A stretch of 64,000 bases of DNA from Ooceraea biroi. Taxonomy: Eukaryota > Arthropoda > Insecta > Hymenoptera > Formicidae. Below the pieces are notes generated by a model, which was not told the DNA's origin, searched no databases, and saw only the letters and a list, made by a program, of their open reading frames with translations. A program made the position numbers and the translations under genes. The DNA lies in assembly GCF_003672135.1 (NCBI RefSeq), contig NC_039515.1, positions 10,788,001 through 10,852,000 on the forward strand. Reading direction: 5' to 3'. Positions 21,223-32,543 of this stretch are shown piece by piece (within the stretch, counting starts at the first letter, position 1; the number at the start of each line of letters is the position of its first letter).

Positions 21223-23378
21223 AATGCGATAGCTCTAGTTATCACGTAAGTATACCTTCAAATAAAGCAGGTGGCTATTACGAGGGGTAATTGAGCGCAA
21301 ACGGCAAACTGATTACGCACGCAAATTGCGCAAACTGCCAATTCACATTAGTTACAGACCGGGCAAAATGCGTGCAACGAATTGCGGATGTTGATTCGGG
21401 GAACGCAACAATTTACCAGACCGACTGCGTCTATGTGCGGCCCGTGGCGTGCGCCTATCGAGCGCATGCATGTCGCGCTCGCAATAATTGGAGTACACGT
21501 TGCAATCTCGGCTACAATGTCTCCGCTAACCATGAATTGCCACCTAGCAATGTTACTCGGTCAATACATCCTCGCGTCTCCACGCTAACGCTAATTTTCG
21601 CATCAATCAATCGTGCGGCTAATGGTGTCAAAGCTTAGTGCACAGTCAAAGACACGTAACGCAAGTACTTGCGACGCACGCGGTTGTTTGGTTGTAAAAC
21701 TCGTGTAAAATTAAAAATTCGAGTAACTCGTGCGCTAAATTTCATAAACGGCACTAATTAATAATTTACTTAGCGGGGGAAGGCTTGGTTCCACGCGACT
21801 GTCGTCATCTCGAATCGACGAGCAGGACGGAAGAGTTTGCGGCTAGGAAAGTAACAAGATACAATCTTACTTCGCGTTTATTTATCTAACAGGCTAGAAT
21901 ATATCTTTACATCCGAAGCCAGGGGTCGGATTTATAAAATCACCTTTGATTATTCTAAGATCCTTATTGTATCCTACCTAAACGTCATCATTAATCTAAT
22001 TAACACAGTATAGAATCACGCAGGCGTCTCCCGAATGGAATTGCAGCAGTGTATTGCGCAACACGTAAACGACGATAAACGACGGATGATGTAGACTTCT
22101 ATTTCGATGTTTACAGTATTACAAACATATAAAACGAAGTAGTATTTATACTTGTTGTTTTTACAGAATGTTTATTATAATATATGTGCGTAGCATACAA
22201 CGGGATTTCGCCCAGTTTTCTTTCTCGCTTTGCGACACAGTCATACCTTTGACTATGATACAGTCAAGGAGTCATACGTATTAAAAACTGATAGTCATTT
22301 GCCAATTATAATACAATGCATGCATCCAAATTCACGGAAATGCAGAAACGGGGAAACGTTATTTTATCATACAGACGTGTATACGGAAACCGAAAAAAGT
22401 ATGTCATGTATATTTTCATACCGAGTAGCTTAAAAATAATATTATCGTAATGTTATGGATTTCATAACGGCTCATTAATACTTCATGTGGCTATATTTTA
22501 TATATACATGTGCGATATTTAAAATTAATTTGCTAACCGCACTGATAATTCGAAATAATGCAACGAATCGTTTAAACTGCTAATTAAACTTTCGATCTTT
22601 ACATTTTTACTCGTACCGATTTATCATTAAATATATAATAATTCTCCGATTTCCAAGTTTTATTTGCACGTAAGGTCACGTGCAGTGTTATCTCAGATTT
22701 TTGCAACACATTTTTAATTAACACCAAAAGTGCAACTCGGGGCATTGATATCTCGTGTACATGTTTATGACAAAATAGGCCAAGTTCTCTTATTTATTAT
22801 CTGCTTTCACAACGCGAATACGACGATGCGTAAATGTCGATAAACATCAGCACCCTATGATCTGTCGCATTATCCTCTCCCTACCAACACACACGTGCTC
22901 ACACTTGAAAACACTCGTCATGTTGTCATGCTCCGGTGCAGTTGCATAATGTCGGTCGTACGCGTTAAAAGATTAAATTTGCTTAAAAGTATACGGTGAT
23001 AGCGCGAACAGCGCCGACAGTTTCTTGAACTTGGAAGCGCGCGCATAAACATTTACCGCTTCGTCTCGGGAGTCTTGGTACGAATGCACCGAGAAGAGAG
23101 AGAGCGCGCGTCGCCGATAATAAAATTGCACAATCACGGAGAGTCCAATGCCGTGCAGATATTCTAGTGTATCAATGCTGCCGGCCGATACACCCCACAC
23201 ATAATGTCAATCAACACGAGAAGAGTCCTTGTTGGCAATAAACGTGCGCAATTATGTACACTTATCGTCTCGAGAGGGCGAAGCACACTTGATACCGATA
23301 CATGCGGAACAACAATGTACGCACTGTTATTAGTTACACGAATATGTTGATACACGGAATCGATTGGGTGCACACGTA
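21223..23378. other. Unannotated interval
   Basis: AT-rich sequence with short open frames and no recognisable domain or long repeat. No gene is called. Confidence 0.4.
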
Positions 23379-24134
23379 AAGGTGGGTCCAGACATGTGTC
23401 GTATCATCGTATCGCATCATAATCGCGTATCATGCATGATATGGATACGTTAGTTATAATGATACGCCGAGGCCTTGCTTTCAATCCGTATCCGTATCAT
23501 TTATCTGTATCTCTTTATTAGTTTTCCATCTAACGTATCGTTCCACGTTAACCTGCTGTGGAGACAATGTCTGTACAGTTAGCTGCTGTTAATTACATTT
23601 TTCTTCATTATTTATTGAAGAAACCGAGGAAATCACGACGGTGGTGGATAAAAAGAATTTTTGCGAATCGCGGAGTATACAGTGGCCCAAAATTATTGCG
23701 CGACTTAAAGTTTCAATCTGTTAGTGGACAGTACAAAAACTTCACAAGAATGTCACCCATTGAGTTTGAGTACCTGATAAATTTGGTGGGGAAACAGATT
23801 TCCAAAATAGACACCACATATAGGAAAGTAATACCTGTTCAAAAAAGATTAGCCATAACTTTGCGATCGCTAGACGAAGCAACGCGACTGAATCGAGTCA
23901 GGATCTCAGGATCGGTGAGCGTTCACACTGACTGTATCCGTATCTCGCATCATTTCTTTGATGTTTCGGCGAAATACCGACTTCGAATGGATCATGGTCG
24001 TATCGTATCTGCGTATTATTTTGATACACAGATACGATACGCAGATGTGATACGGCGCACCGTCCACACTAAGCTAATCGTGATACGCGATCATGATACG
24101 ATACGGTGATACGACACATGTCTGGACCCATCTT
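23379..24134 (+). mobile_element. PIF/Harbinger element, internally deleted
   Basis: The inverted ends share GGGTCCAGACATGTGTCGTA and continue with many CGTATC/GATACG subterminal repeats on both sides, a layout typical of transposase-binding ends. The 756-bp element keeps only the start of its transposase gene. TA lies at both borders; the usual 3-bp TWA target is not perfectly preserved (TAA on the left, TTA on the right). Confidence 0.8.
23567..23875 (+). pseudogene. Harbinger (HARBI1-like) transposase, N-terminal fragment
   Basis: The ATG at 23567 starts a frame containing LLRDLKFQSVSGQYKNFTRM, EFEYLINLVG and VIPVQKRLAITLR, the N-terminal half typical of HARBI1-like nucleases. Family members continue into a DDE nuclease core. 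Here homology stops after LAITLR and the frame runs into the subterminal repeats, so the catalytic part is deleted. About 100 residues remain, compared with about 350-400 for the family. No activity is expected. Confidence 0.75.
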
Positions 24135-25075
24135 TAGACATCTACTCGACATTCATCACTCCGCATGCCTCATTTAATTCAAATATATTAAACAGTATCG
24201 AGTCGATGTTAGGCTTTTTTATGCGAGTCGCGCGATCGAAGAGAGCGGGGACAAGTGCTTGAATAAATCATCAATGATGTAATACATAATAAAAAATTAA
24301 TATATATATATATTTTTTTCATGTTTAAATATATTACGTCTTGTTTTTTCGCGTGCTCAGGCTCGCGCGTGCCAAGCGCACGCGTACGTCATAATATATA
24401 TTTCAGATACACTATGTACACGTCGAAGGATGCGCTCAACCGAACGTTCGTAGGCACTTACAAAAAGCACGTAATACATAGCTCGTAACTGTCGCTACAC
24501 GCGCGATTTTTAAAACAACAAATGTAATATATTCTGTCCGTGTGTGATGTGTGATTGCGAATAAAACTATGAGGAAGAGCGGCTTATCTTTTCCCATTCC
24601 TAAAGTAGAAAAATAAGATGAATAATGTGGCATCTACATCAGTGACATCGGCGGTTATCGATAACATTTTTACTAAGCTCATCTGACGGAAATGACAATT
24701 CGCTCACACAGATGCAGCTGGAATACACGCGAGTTGATACAGATCGTAAAATTGTATGTGTGTGTGTGTGTAAGCTATCTTACGTACGTCATCATTTCAA
24801 CCGCGTTTTTTTTTTCGTAAGAAAATTCTCGGACGATTTCACTAGAGAACCGCGAACTGCGATATTGCACCACATTTCATACGTTCGTCACGCAAACTGA
24901 AGTTCCAACGCAATCCGCGTAAAAAGACTGTTGGCTTTCCAAGCCGTTGAAACACAATGCTCATTCCCCCCCCGTAAACCATCACGATAACGATGAGAAT
25001 CTTGGTATTACTCACTCTGACGTAGCAAAGTCAAGAGAAGATGATAGACAATGGCTCATCGGAGACTTTACGAGA
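24135..25075. other. Interval downstream of the STARD3 homolog
   Basis: It probably includes the 3' untranslated region of the gene that ends at 25076. I saw no clear AATAAA on the minus strand close to the stop. There is a short TA run near 24,300 and a GT run near 24,757. No other gene is recognised. Confidence 0.4.
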
Positions 25076-26318
25076 CTAATCTAACGATTTCTGCATATCA
25101 TTTATATGTTTCCTTAAATACGACATGAACTCTATTAGACTAGAGGCCATGGACCTTTCTACGAGTGTTTGTGGTAACCAGCCTTTCAAGTTCGTGTTCG
25201 AGATGCAGGTGAAGCGGCACTTGTCAGCTTCCTCGTGCAACACCTCCGCTGCAAAACAGCTTACGCCATTTTCACCCCTTAAAAAAAAGATATATTCAAA
25301 ATGATAATTATTTTTTCTCACGCATCATCTATCGTAAATTTATTTATCCGTTTGAGAGTGCCACAGGTCAAAAATCTTATCAAAAAGTGTCGATCAAGCG
25401 GCGCGATCGCGCTTGCTTCATTTCACGATCGCATGAAAAATACGATCGCGCTTGTGAAACGCGGTGAGAAGTATCAAGCAGCGCGACTCGCACTTTGTTC
25501 ATCTTATATCGAAAATTTCCAGTCGGAAAATGCTTAGTAGGGTCGACGACGCGCTATGATAGGATCCGTCAATTGCACATCGCGGTGCCCGATGCAGTGG
25601 CACTCGACATGAACTTTGAGCAGCGCGATCGTGCTCCGCGCGGCACTCAAACGGTGGAAGAATGTAGTCTCTGTGTATCTCACCTAGTCACGTTCGGGCG
25701 AACCTGAATCGATGCCATAGGAATTGATATACCGCCGCTGATATAAAAATCACCGCACTTCTCGCGGTGCCTCAAGATAATAAAATCCCGCGCCGTGATC
25801 AGCCCGCCGCCGTACGAGCTTGTCATTTGGTAAACGATATCCGTGTCGTCGTCGATATTCTGGAAACAAAATTACTGCCGATATGACATACGATATTTAT
25901 TTTATTAAGTTATATTTATTTTATTTAAATTACGACAGAGGAAGGCGAAGATTCGCAAGAACCTGTACCTGTAGCTTCATGGCTTCCGTCACGAGATTGT
26001 TCCACTGAGGCGAGTGCTCGAAATCGTCAAACAATGAGTCTATCAGTGTGCCGGCAGGTGCGTCGAGGACAGCCTAAAAAAAAACGATGATTAGGGATTT
26101 TAATTATTTAGGAAAAAGCAAAAAATTAGCAAGAAACTTTGTTTTCTTCAGTTTACACAACCTACCGTAACTTTCATGATCTTTCCCTCTTTGGGAAGCT
26201 GCATGTAGGACACCTCGTCACCGTGTTCCGATCTGGTTTCGATCTTCCATTCTTTCGACGTCAATAAATCGTGACAGCTTTGCAATACCGTGGACGCCTT
26301 CGTCTTGTATTCATCGAT
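25076..26318 (-). CDS. Start1: STARD3 homolog, START-domain exons 7-10
   Basis: Exons 26318-26166, 26073-25969, 25859-25684 and 25277-25076 build one START domain of about 210 residues. Recognisable blocks in order are CHDLLTSKEWKIE, PQWNNLVTEA, GGGLITARDFIILRHREK, ISGGISIP, RGENGVSCF and NTNLKGWLPQTLVERSMA. The exon 9 donor was placed after ACTAG (25684) and not at the earlier GTTCGC, because only this choice restores the conserved RGENG junction and the reading frame. Confidence 0.9.
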
Positions 26319-28327
26319 CTAAAAGAAAAGTCGGCCGTGCAAGTTCTTGATGTTTGATCAACATCCTACTTGATGATTCAATTGTGTTACCTTTTAAAAA
26401 ATATATCTGAGTGGAAATATAGCGATTTACATAATTTTGCGACTTCTAGCGTTACAAACATGGGAAAATGTAAACGGCATTTATGAACTTTTTTGCATAA
26501 CGGCACGCGTTTGATCTTTGAAATTTGATCTATTATCGCGTTACCATAAAGACTCCTACTGATATGCTTGCACTTGCGAAAGTATGTTGAGTACATTGTA
26601 CGATTACAGTTCGGTACGTATGCACTCGTAAGGTCATAAAGTACTATTGTGCAGTACGAATGTAGGTTGCGCTAATCAACAGCTTAGGGGACTTATCAAT
26701 AAAACTTGCTATCCTTTGTCAAATTTGTGCTACTTACTTAAATTCGAAGCGCGCGATTTCTTTATCCAACGAAAGAATTTTTCAAAAACAATATACTCTG
26801 AGAAATGCAAAAAGAAGAAAGATCTCTCGTATATAAATAGAAATCAATTGCATGTTAAAGAATTGTATTAAGGGGTTAAAGAAAAAATAATATTATTAAA
26901 GTATATTGTATTCTCTAAGCATTGACCGAGGATTTTTGCAATATCATTGTTGGTTTGCAAAATATTACTAAATGAATTAACAAGTTTGGTGCAAAAACAC
27001 GAACCAAAAATTCAAAAATTGTTTTCCAGTCAAATTTCAAACATTTTTGAAAAAATCTCGGTCAATGCTTAGAGAATATAATATACTTTAATAATATTAT
27101 TTTTTCCTTTATTCCAGACCATCCAATATGGCAGAATCGTCGACACCAATTACTTATGTTTTAAAAAATCAACTTTTCTTAATATGTTAATAAACAATAT
27201 TCCAACTAATATTTTTTTTTATTTTGCACATTTCATACCTTTATGATGTACTTAAGTAAAGTGCCAAACCGCAAGTTTCTAACTTTTCTATTTCTCCGAC
27301 AATTCACGTTTAAATATTACCTATTTTTTTCGGTCGATCACACTGGTCTAACCCCTTAAACGTGAATCTTAAAATAGGGTCACGTAATACCAAAAAAAAT
27401 CCGGCGTTAAGCAAGAGGTCATCCAATCGAGATATACAGATTATCAACAAGCTGGAAATAAGTCAGTTGGCTAAATTAACCAAATTCGAGATAAATCCGT
27501 GTACAATATAAATACAATTTTATCAGCACATACATATTTAAACATACATATCACACTACATACCGAAATTTACGATTTATGTTTACAATTACAAAAACAT
27601 TTCCAATTTACATTTACCGTTTCTATCAAGCATCTTTCATTATTTATTCTCGTAATCCATTATTATTATATTATAATAATTATTTAATAATTGAAATTTT
27701 TTTATTAATAACAATTTTATTTAATAATTAAAAGAAAACTGTAAATTTATACAATTTACATATTTGGACATTCGATTTGTCGGAATGACAAGGACATTTA
27801 GTCATGGTGTACAGGTGCACTATGATTCATTATCTCTGAATCACGTTTTATACATTGTAGAAATCTGTAGGATTAATATACAACAACGTTAAAAATAATC
27901 ATACTAATATAATAAAGAGGTAAAGTTTGTTCCATTGTTCGGGGTAATCTCAGAAACTACTAAACCGATTTGAAAAATTCTTTCACTGGTGGATAGCTTA
28001 GATCTTCCTGAGTAACATAGACTATGTGCAATCGTCTTGCAACTTCTAAAAATGTGCGCGTCGCAAAAAAATACGTTCTTTATGCTTTATATTTTCCAAA
28101 TATACCGAGCGCCAGCTAGTAATATATAATACAATAACAAGAGAAAGTTATTAGTAATTAAATAATAATTTACTTGTAAGGTCTTGAAAACTTTTGTACA
28201 ATCTCTTTACAATTTATAAACTTTACTTTTTTTATTTATAATTTATTTATAATTTTTTAATTTATACTATGTTAATAAAGATGTATATCACGATTAAAAT
28301 GGAATGGTCAATGTATAAAATAGTCAG

Positions 28328-28359
<32 letters not shown>

Positions 28360-31300
28360 ATATATAAAATTTCACACTACAAGAATACAGAATTTCTGTT
28401 GCAATCAAGGACACATATGTTTTCGCAATCAGATTTCTCACTTGCTTCTCTTTTTGCCGAGTTTACGTAAAAGTTCGAGCAAAAGATAAATTCATTTGAA
28501 TCTACGCAAAAGTTATATAAGGATGTAAGAACATAGATGATTTGAAAAGTTAAATGAGAACGATGAATTAATAATAACGATGAATAGATATAAAACTTTT
28601 TGAATTGAATTGAACAGGCAACTGGTAAGGAAAAGGTAACTTACAGGCAATACTTCATTAGCTGAGATTTCTCTCCATTTTTCCTTTGAACGTCGATTAC
28701 CCTCTAAGGGTTTAGGCAAATACTTTATCGTGTCACCCAAGAAGAAAGGACGCATGACTGTGTGCACAAAGGTACGCACCTCGAGCGTCGGTATTAAATC
28801 GAACATCGGAATTAAATAAATTAAATTCTGCTGAACAATTAATTGAGATGAAATTCGTATGCAGAGCAAAATTTAATGTCGCAAATTGGGCGAGAGAGAG
28901 ATGCTGGACACGAATCGCACGTCTAGCTATTCGCACAAACAAGTTACGCGATCAACTAAAGTGACAAGTCGTTCGGTCATGCCTCTACACTTTAATACCA
29001 CCGTAGAGTATCCATCCCCTCCCACTAGCTTGATTCCTATCGACCAACATATCCTACATATTTATTTATAATCTATTATTGAGAAATGGGAATGCATTAG
29101 CATTTATGTAAGATCTCCAAAGCTTTGGAAAAATTAACCATTTAAGAAAATTAATAGCTGTATAGAGATAAGGTTCGTATCTATTTGGTATTCCCAATCC
29201 ATTAGTAATCCCGTAAACAAAGGAGAACAGAAGCGAGATTTCTTTCCGAACGATTGCGTATCTATGTGACTCGTATGAGAAAAGGAAATAAAATAATTAA
29301 TATTTTCGTTGATTTTTAATACTTTTGCACTATCTTTTATATGAGATACGTCCTATAATTGGCGATTTTATTTTATTTTTTAACGTGACAAATGCCACAA
29401 AAGCATTTGCTATTGATCTTGGTAAAGTGCAACTGTTGCTCCACATAAAATTTCCATTATATTTTCATTTTGAATGTTTAATCAACACTGAAGTAAACAC
29501 TTTTATTATTATGTATATAGCTCGAAACGTGCCTTTCCCTTTTATCATTGTACTCTACAATGGTTATGTATATATATTATCATTTTACATATATTTATTA
29601 ATTTATTTGAATTTTATATTTTTATTAGAATAAATTACAACACTATTACAGATGAAAGAAATTATTATACTTAGTTTACGTATTACAATGATTACAAGGC
29701 CAAAATAGTAACTATAAAAATGGAAAATGGTGTCGAGACGGATTTGTGATTAGCAATTAGGTGAAAAAAGGGAATCCCGATTCAACGCTGAATCATATTA
29801 AGCAATCAAAAAGAAGGATTCAGATCAATGAGAATAAGATAAATAGAAATCTCGTTCGATTTCATTCGCTTTTAATAAGCTTCTGAGTAAATTTCTTTTT
29901 CTAAGTAACAATGCATGCTACGCCCTGTATATTTTTAACTTCGCGATTAAAATTCATGATGATGTTTGAGAAGGCTTGCGTGACTTCCATCTTCATATCT
30001 CGTCTCAAAGCGATAATAAATAAGCGCAGGAAGGAAAATCAATTTTACCAACCTGTTCAGGTGAGAGTTTCGTCAGAGACAAAAACAATTCGCTAGACTT
30101 TGAGAGCCTTCTCGGACCTTCTTGCTTCCTGGAGGTGTCTTCGTCATCGGAATGATTCGGGGAGTCCATAGGCGTGAAGAAGGTACTTATGTGATCGGCG
30201 GCTGATGCGTATTGCCGCGACTCGGTAGCGATAGCTTGTAGTAATGGGGATCTTTCTGTATCTGGGAAGTCTGTAAATTTCACAAAGCTGTGATCGCGAC
30301 ACACATTCTTCTCCCATTCTTTCAAATTAATTTCAAATTAACGAAAATTTAAAGGAAATATTCGCGATTTAAAGATGAAATTATAATTTCGACTTTATTT
30401 ATTACTATTCATGTATTATTGTCGATTTGAATTAATTTTCTTGCGTAAATATTTGCGCAAGTATTGTATATAAATGTCGATTTTCGCTACGTTATATTTT
30501 ATACATTATTATTTATCGGTAAATTATTAAATCATTAAGGGGATCCTGGAGTGGCCAGTGAACTCCGTCGCGGCGTCTGAATTACCGGCGAATCGATGAT
30601 TTTCCTGCATTTTCTTTTTATTGAATTCACAGAATGAAAAATCCTTTTCCACGATGAAAGTACACACAATAATGTAATGTGAAAAGCAGGACGTAACTTT
30701 CCAAACGGAAAAAAATCACAATTTTTGATTCAGCCACGATTTCACAGGCATATACGTAGGCACGAAATGATCACGAATCTTTCTGCACTAATTACTTTTA
30801 CACTAGGCTTCTAAACTCATTTCTAAAAGCTTCCCCATATTCTTTCATTTTGTTCCGTCCTTGCGATTATCGAATTTTGGCCACACAAACTGCAAAACAT
30901 TTATATTAAGAACATTAATGTACGAGGTGACGTTACAATAAGCCGATAATAAAACTGTAATTTTTTTTTGTCGTTTTTAACATAAAGTCGAGTTTCGCTC
31001 GGTATATTTCTTTGTATACTTTAATCGTGGAGAAGGATTTTTCATTCTATACAATCATTAAAGAGTAATTAGTACAGTAAGATCGACCAATTCCGCCGGT
31101 AATACAGACGACTCCAGGATCCCCTTAAGGCGGCTTACTTCGAATCCAATTTCTCGCTTGTGTTTCCTGAGGTATCACGCGAAAGTCGAAGAACCAAGCT
31201 TCTGCCCATGATAACACAAAGGACGTCACGATCAATAAAACTTGGAATACTGGTTGGTTAGCTGATGTCCACTGAAAAATACAACATAAAAAAAAAATTA

Positions 31301-32543
31301 AAAATCGATAAAACGGACGGTGAAGGTAATGCCAAATATTTCGAAAACACTTACCTCAAAAAGGAAAACTTTGGCGATTAAAAAGGCACATGTTACCGCA
31401 GTCGATATCTGAAACATAAAGCCGAAATTATTGTGCAGACATTACACGTTTAATTCAAAATATCATTATAACTAATTAAATCGCGAAAATGTATTTTGCC
31501 GCGAATAAATGCTCCGTTAGTAAGTAATACTCACAGCTACAATGATCCAGTGATTGAGATACAGCAGCGCATAAAAGAGCAACAAGACCGTGAACCTGCA
31601 AATCGCTGCCATCTGAGAAGATGAAATCCGTAAAATCTCTGTTCCCAATGAATAATGAAAGATTATGACGAACTGAATGCCACTGTCGTCATTTCGTTAT
31701 TAAATCCACTATTAACCCTTAACCGGGCAGAAAACATTATTAATTACGTAATCGAGCAGTCCGGGCCTCAGAGGCTTCCATTATGTTTCAGAGAAATTTT
31801 GAAATAAAATGCAAATTTTAATAAACGGAAAACGCAAAAGGAAAAACAATTTATTCAGAATCTGAAGAATTAATGCGACGCGCACAGAACGTTTAAAAGT
31901 AACGGAAAGGAATTATCGTAGAAAATAATCGTTCTCTGGGCCTCTAAGACCCCCCCCCTCCCCTTGCCCTTGTTAAGGGTTAATTATTAATTAATAACGA
32001 CAAGGTATACTCACCACAATGTCAAACAGAGACGTCTTTATATGATAGTGTATGACCTGATCTACAAAAGCTGTGCTCAGACTCTCGCCAGCAATCTGCA
32101 AACAACATACCGTTGTATTTACAACATACAATCATTATATATTCAGATTCTTTCTCGAAAATATTAAAGTAAGTGGAATACGCGTTTACACAAAATAAAA
32201 ACACGGAATTAAATTGTCTTTATGTTATTAAGATAAATCGTCTGATTCGCGTTGTTTGGATAAGCGAGATAACGCCTTGGACACGGCCGTGTCAACGTAC
32301 CATTGTACAAATGAGCCACATCAGAATTGTGAGAAGGAGATCAAACGTGACGAAGAGGCAGAAGAAACGTCGGACATTCGACATTCTGCCGCTCTGCCTC
32401 GCCCCTGCGATCAGGTCTTCGCTGAGGACGATATCCGGGGTCCTCGTTATGCTATGCTGGGTGACCGAACTCCTCTGAGAATTGATCGAGCCACTTAGTA
32501 TGGCCTCAGCGGCCATCCTAATTTGCCTCTCATCTTCCGTCAT
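25076..32543 (-). CDS. Start1: STARD3/Start1 homolog: MENTAL and START domain sterol-transfer protein
   Basis: Late-endosomal cholesterol-binding and transfer protein. Ten exons: 32543-32301, 32095-32015, 31612-31535, 31408-31355, 31271-31139, 30270-30053, 26318-26166, 26073-25969, 25859-25684 and 25277-25076. Phases agree at every junction and the sum is 1443 nt, giving 480 residues against about 445 for human STARD3. Residues about 57-190 form the four-helix MENTAL domain (RRFFCLFVTFDLL; SWAEAWFFDFRVIPQE). Residues 227-233 (FFTPMDS) followed by an acidic stretch resemble the phospho-FFAT motif that binds ER VAP proteins. Residues about 270-480 are the START lipid pocket (SPQWNNLV; TARDFIILRHREK; NTNLKGWLPQTLVE). 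The ATG at 32543 gives the usual short cytosolic N-terminus. The symbol follows the Drosophila gene. Confidence 0.92.
26872..27355. mobile_element. TTAA-flanked MITE (piggyBac-type target) in the STARD3 homolog intron
   Basis: The short outer inverted repeat GGGGTTA/TAACCCC is bordered by TTAA on both sides (26868-26871 and 27356-27359). Inside is a strong nested inverted repeat: TAATATTATTAAAGTATATT and CTCTAAGCATTGACCGAG recur inverted near 27,055-27,115. TTAA is the piggyBac target, so that superfamily is inferred. Confidence 0.6.
28328..28356. repeat. (TA)n microsatellite
   Basis: This is a simple TA run within the long STARD3 homolog intron. Confidence 0.9.
28645..28830 (-). CDS. Candidate in-frame cassette exon in the STARD3 homolog
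   Basis: A minus-strand open segment of 62 codons lies in the long intron between exons 6 and 7. It has a plausible acceptor (TTGTTCAG before 28830) and a strong donor (CCT then GTAAGT after 28645). Both junctions are phase 0, so inclusion would insert residues such as TFVHTVMRPFFLGDTIKYLP and KEKWREISANEVLP between the FFAT region and START without breaking the frame. I do not recognise the peptide. It could also belong to an unrelated gene or be chance. Confidence 0.35.
30053..30270 (-). CDS. Start1: STARD3 homolog, linker exon 6 with phospho-FFAT-like motif
   Basis: This 218-bp exon joins MENTAL to START. Around 30160-30183 it encodes FFTPMDSP followed by NHSDDEDTS, which aligns by pattern with the phosphorylation-dependent FFAT motif of human STARD3 (F, aromatic, Ser/Thr, Pro, then an acidic tract). 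Known function in the family is tethering endosomes to the ER through VAP. Its donor (GTTGGT) is less canonical than the others in the gene. Confidence 0.8.
30539..31124. mobile_element. TTAA-flanked inverted-repeat element next to a splice donor
   Basis: The ends GGGGATCCTGGAGT and ACTCCAGGATCCCC are inverted and bordered by TTAA (30535-30538 and 31125-31128). CGTCTGAATTACCGGCG near the left recurs inverted near the right. It fills most of intron 5 of the STARD3 homolog, and its right border lies only about 10 bp from the exon 5 donor. A piggyBac-type target is inferred. Confidence 0.7.
31139..32543 (-). CDS. Start1: STARD3 homolog, MENTAL-domain exons 1-5
   Basis: Five exons (32543-32301, 32095-32015, 31612-31535, 31408-31355, 31271-31139) encode the N-terminus and four membrane helices. 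Exons 2-4 are 81, 78 and 54 bp, all phase 0-0. Known MENTAL proteins sit in late endosomes and bind cholesterol within the membrane; that role is taken from the family. A TTAA-flanked element lies within about 10 bp of the exon 5 splice donor. Confidence 0.9.
31716..31979. mobile_element. TTAA-flanked MITE with CCCTTAAC ends
   Basis: TTAA (31712-31715) then CCCTTAAC at the left is mirrored by GTTAAGGG then TTAA (31980-31983) at the right. The element sits in intron 2 of the STARD3 homolog. TTAACCC ends are typical of piggyBac-like elements. There is no coding capacity. Confidence 0.6.
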
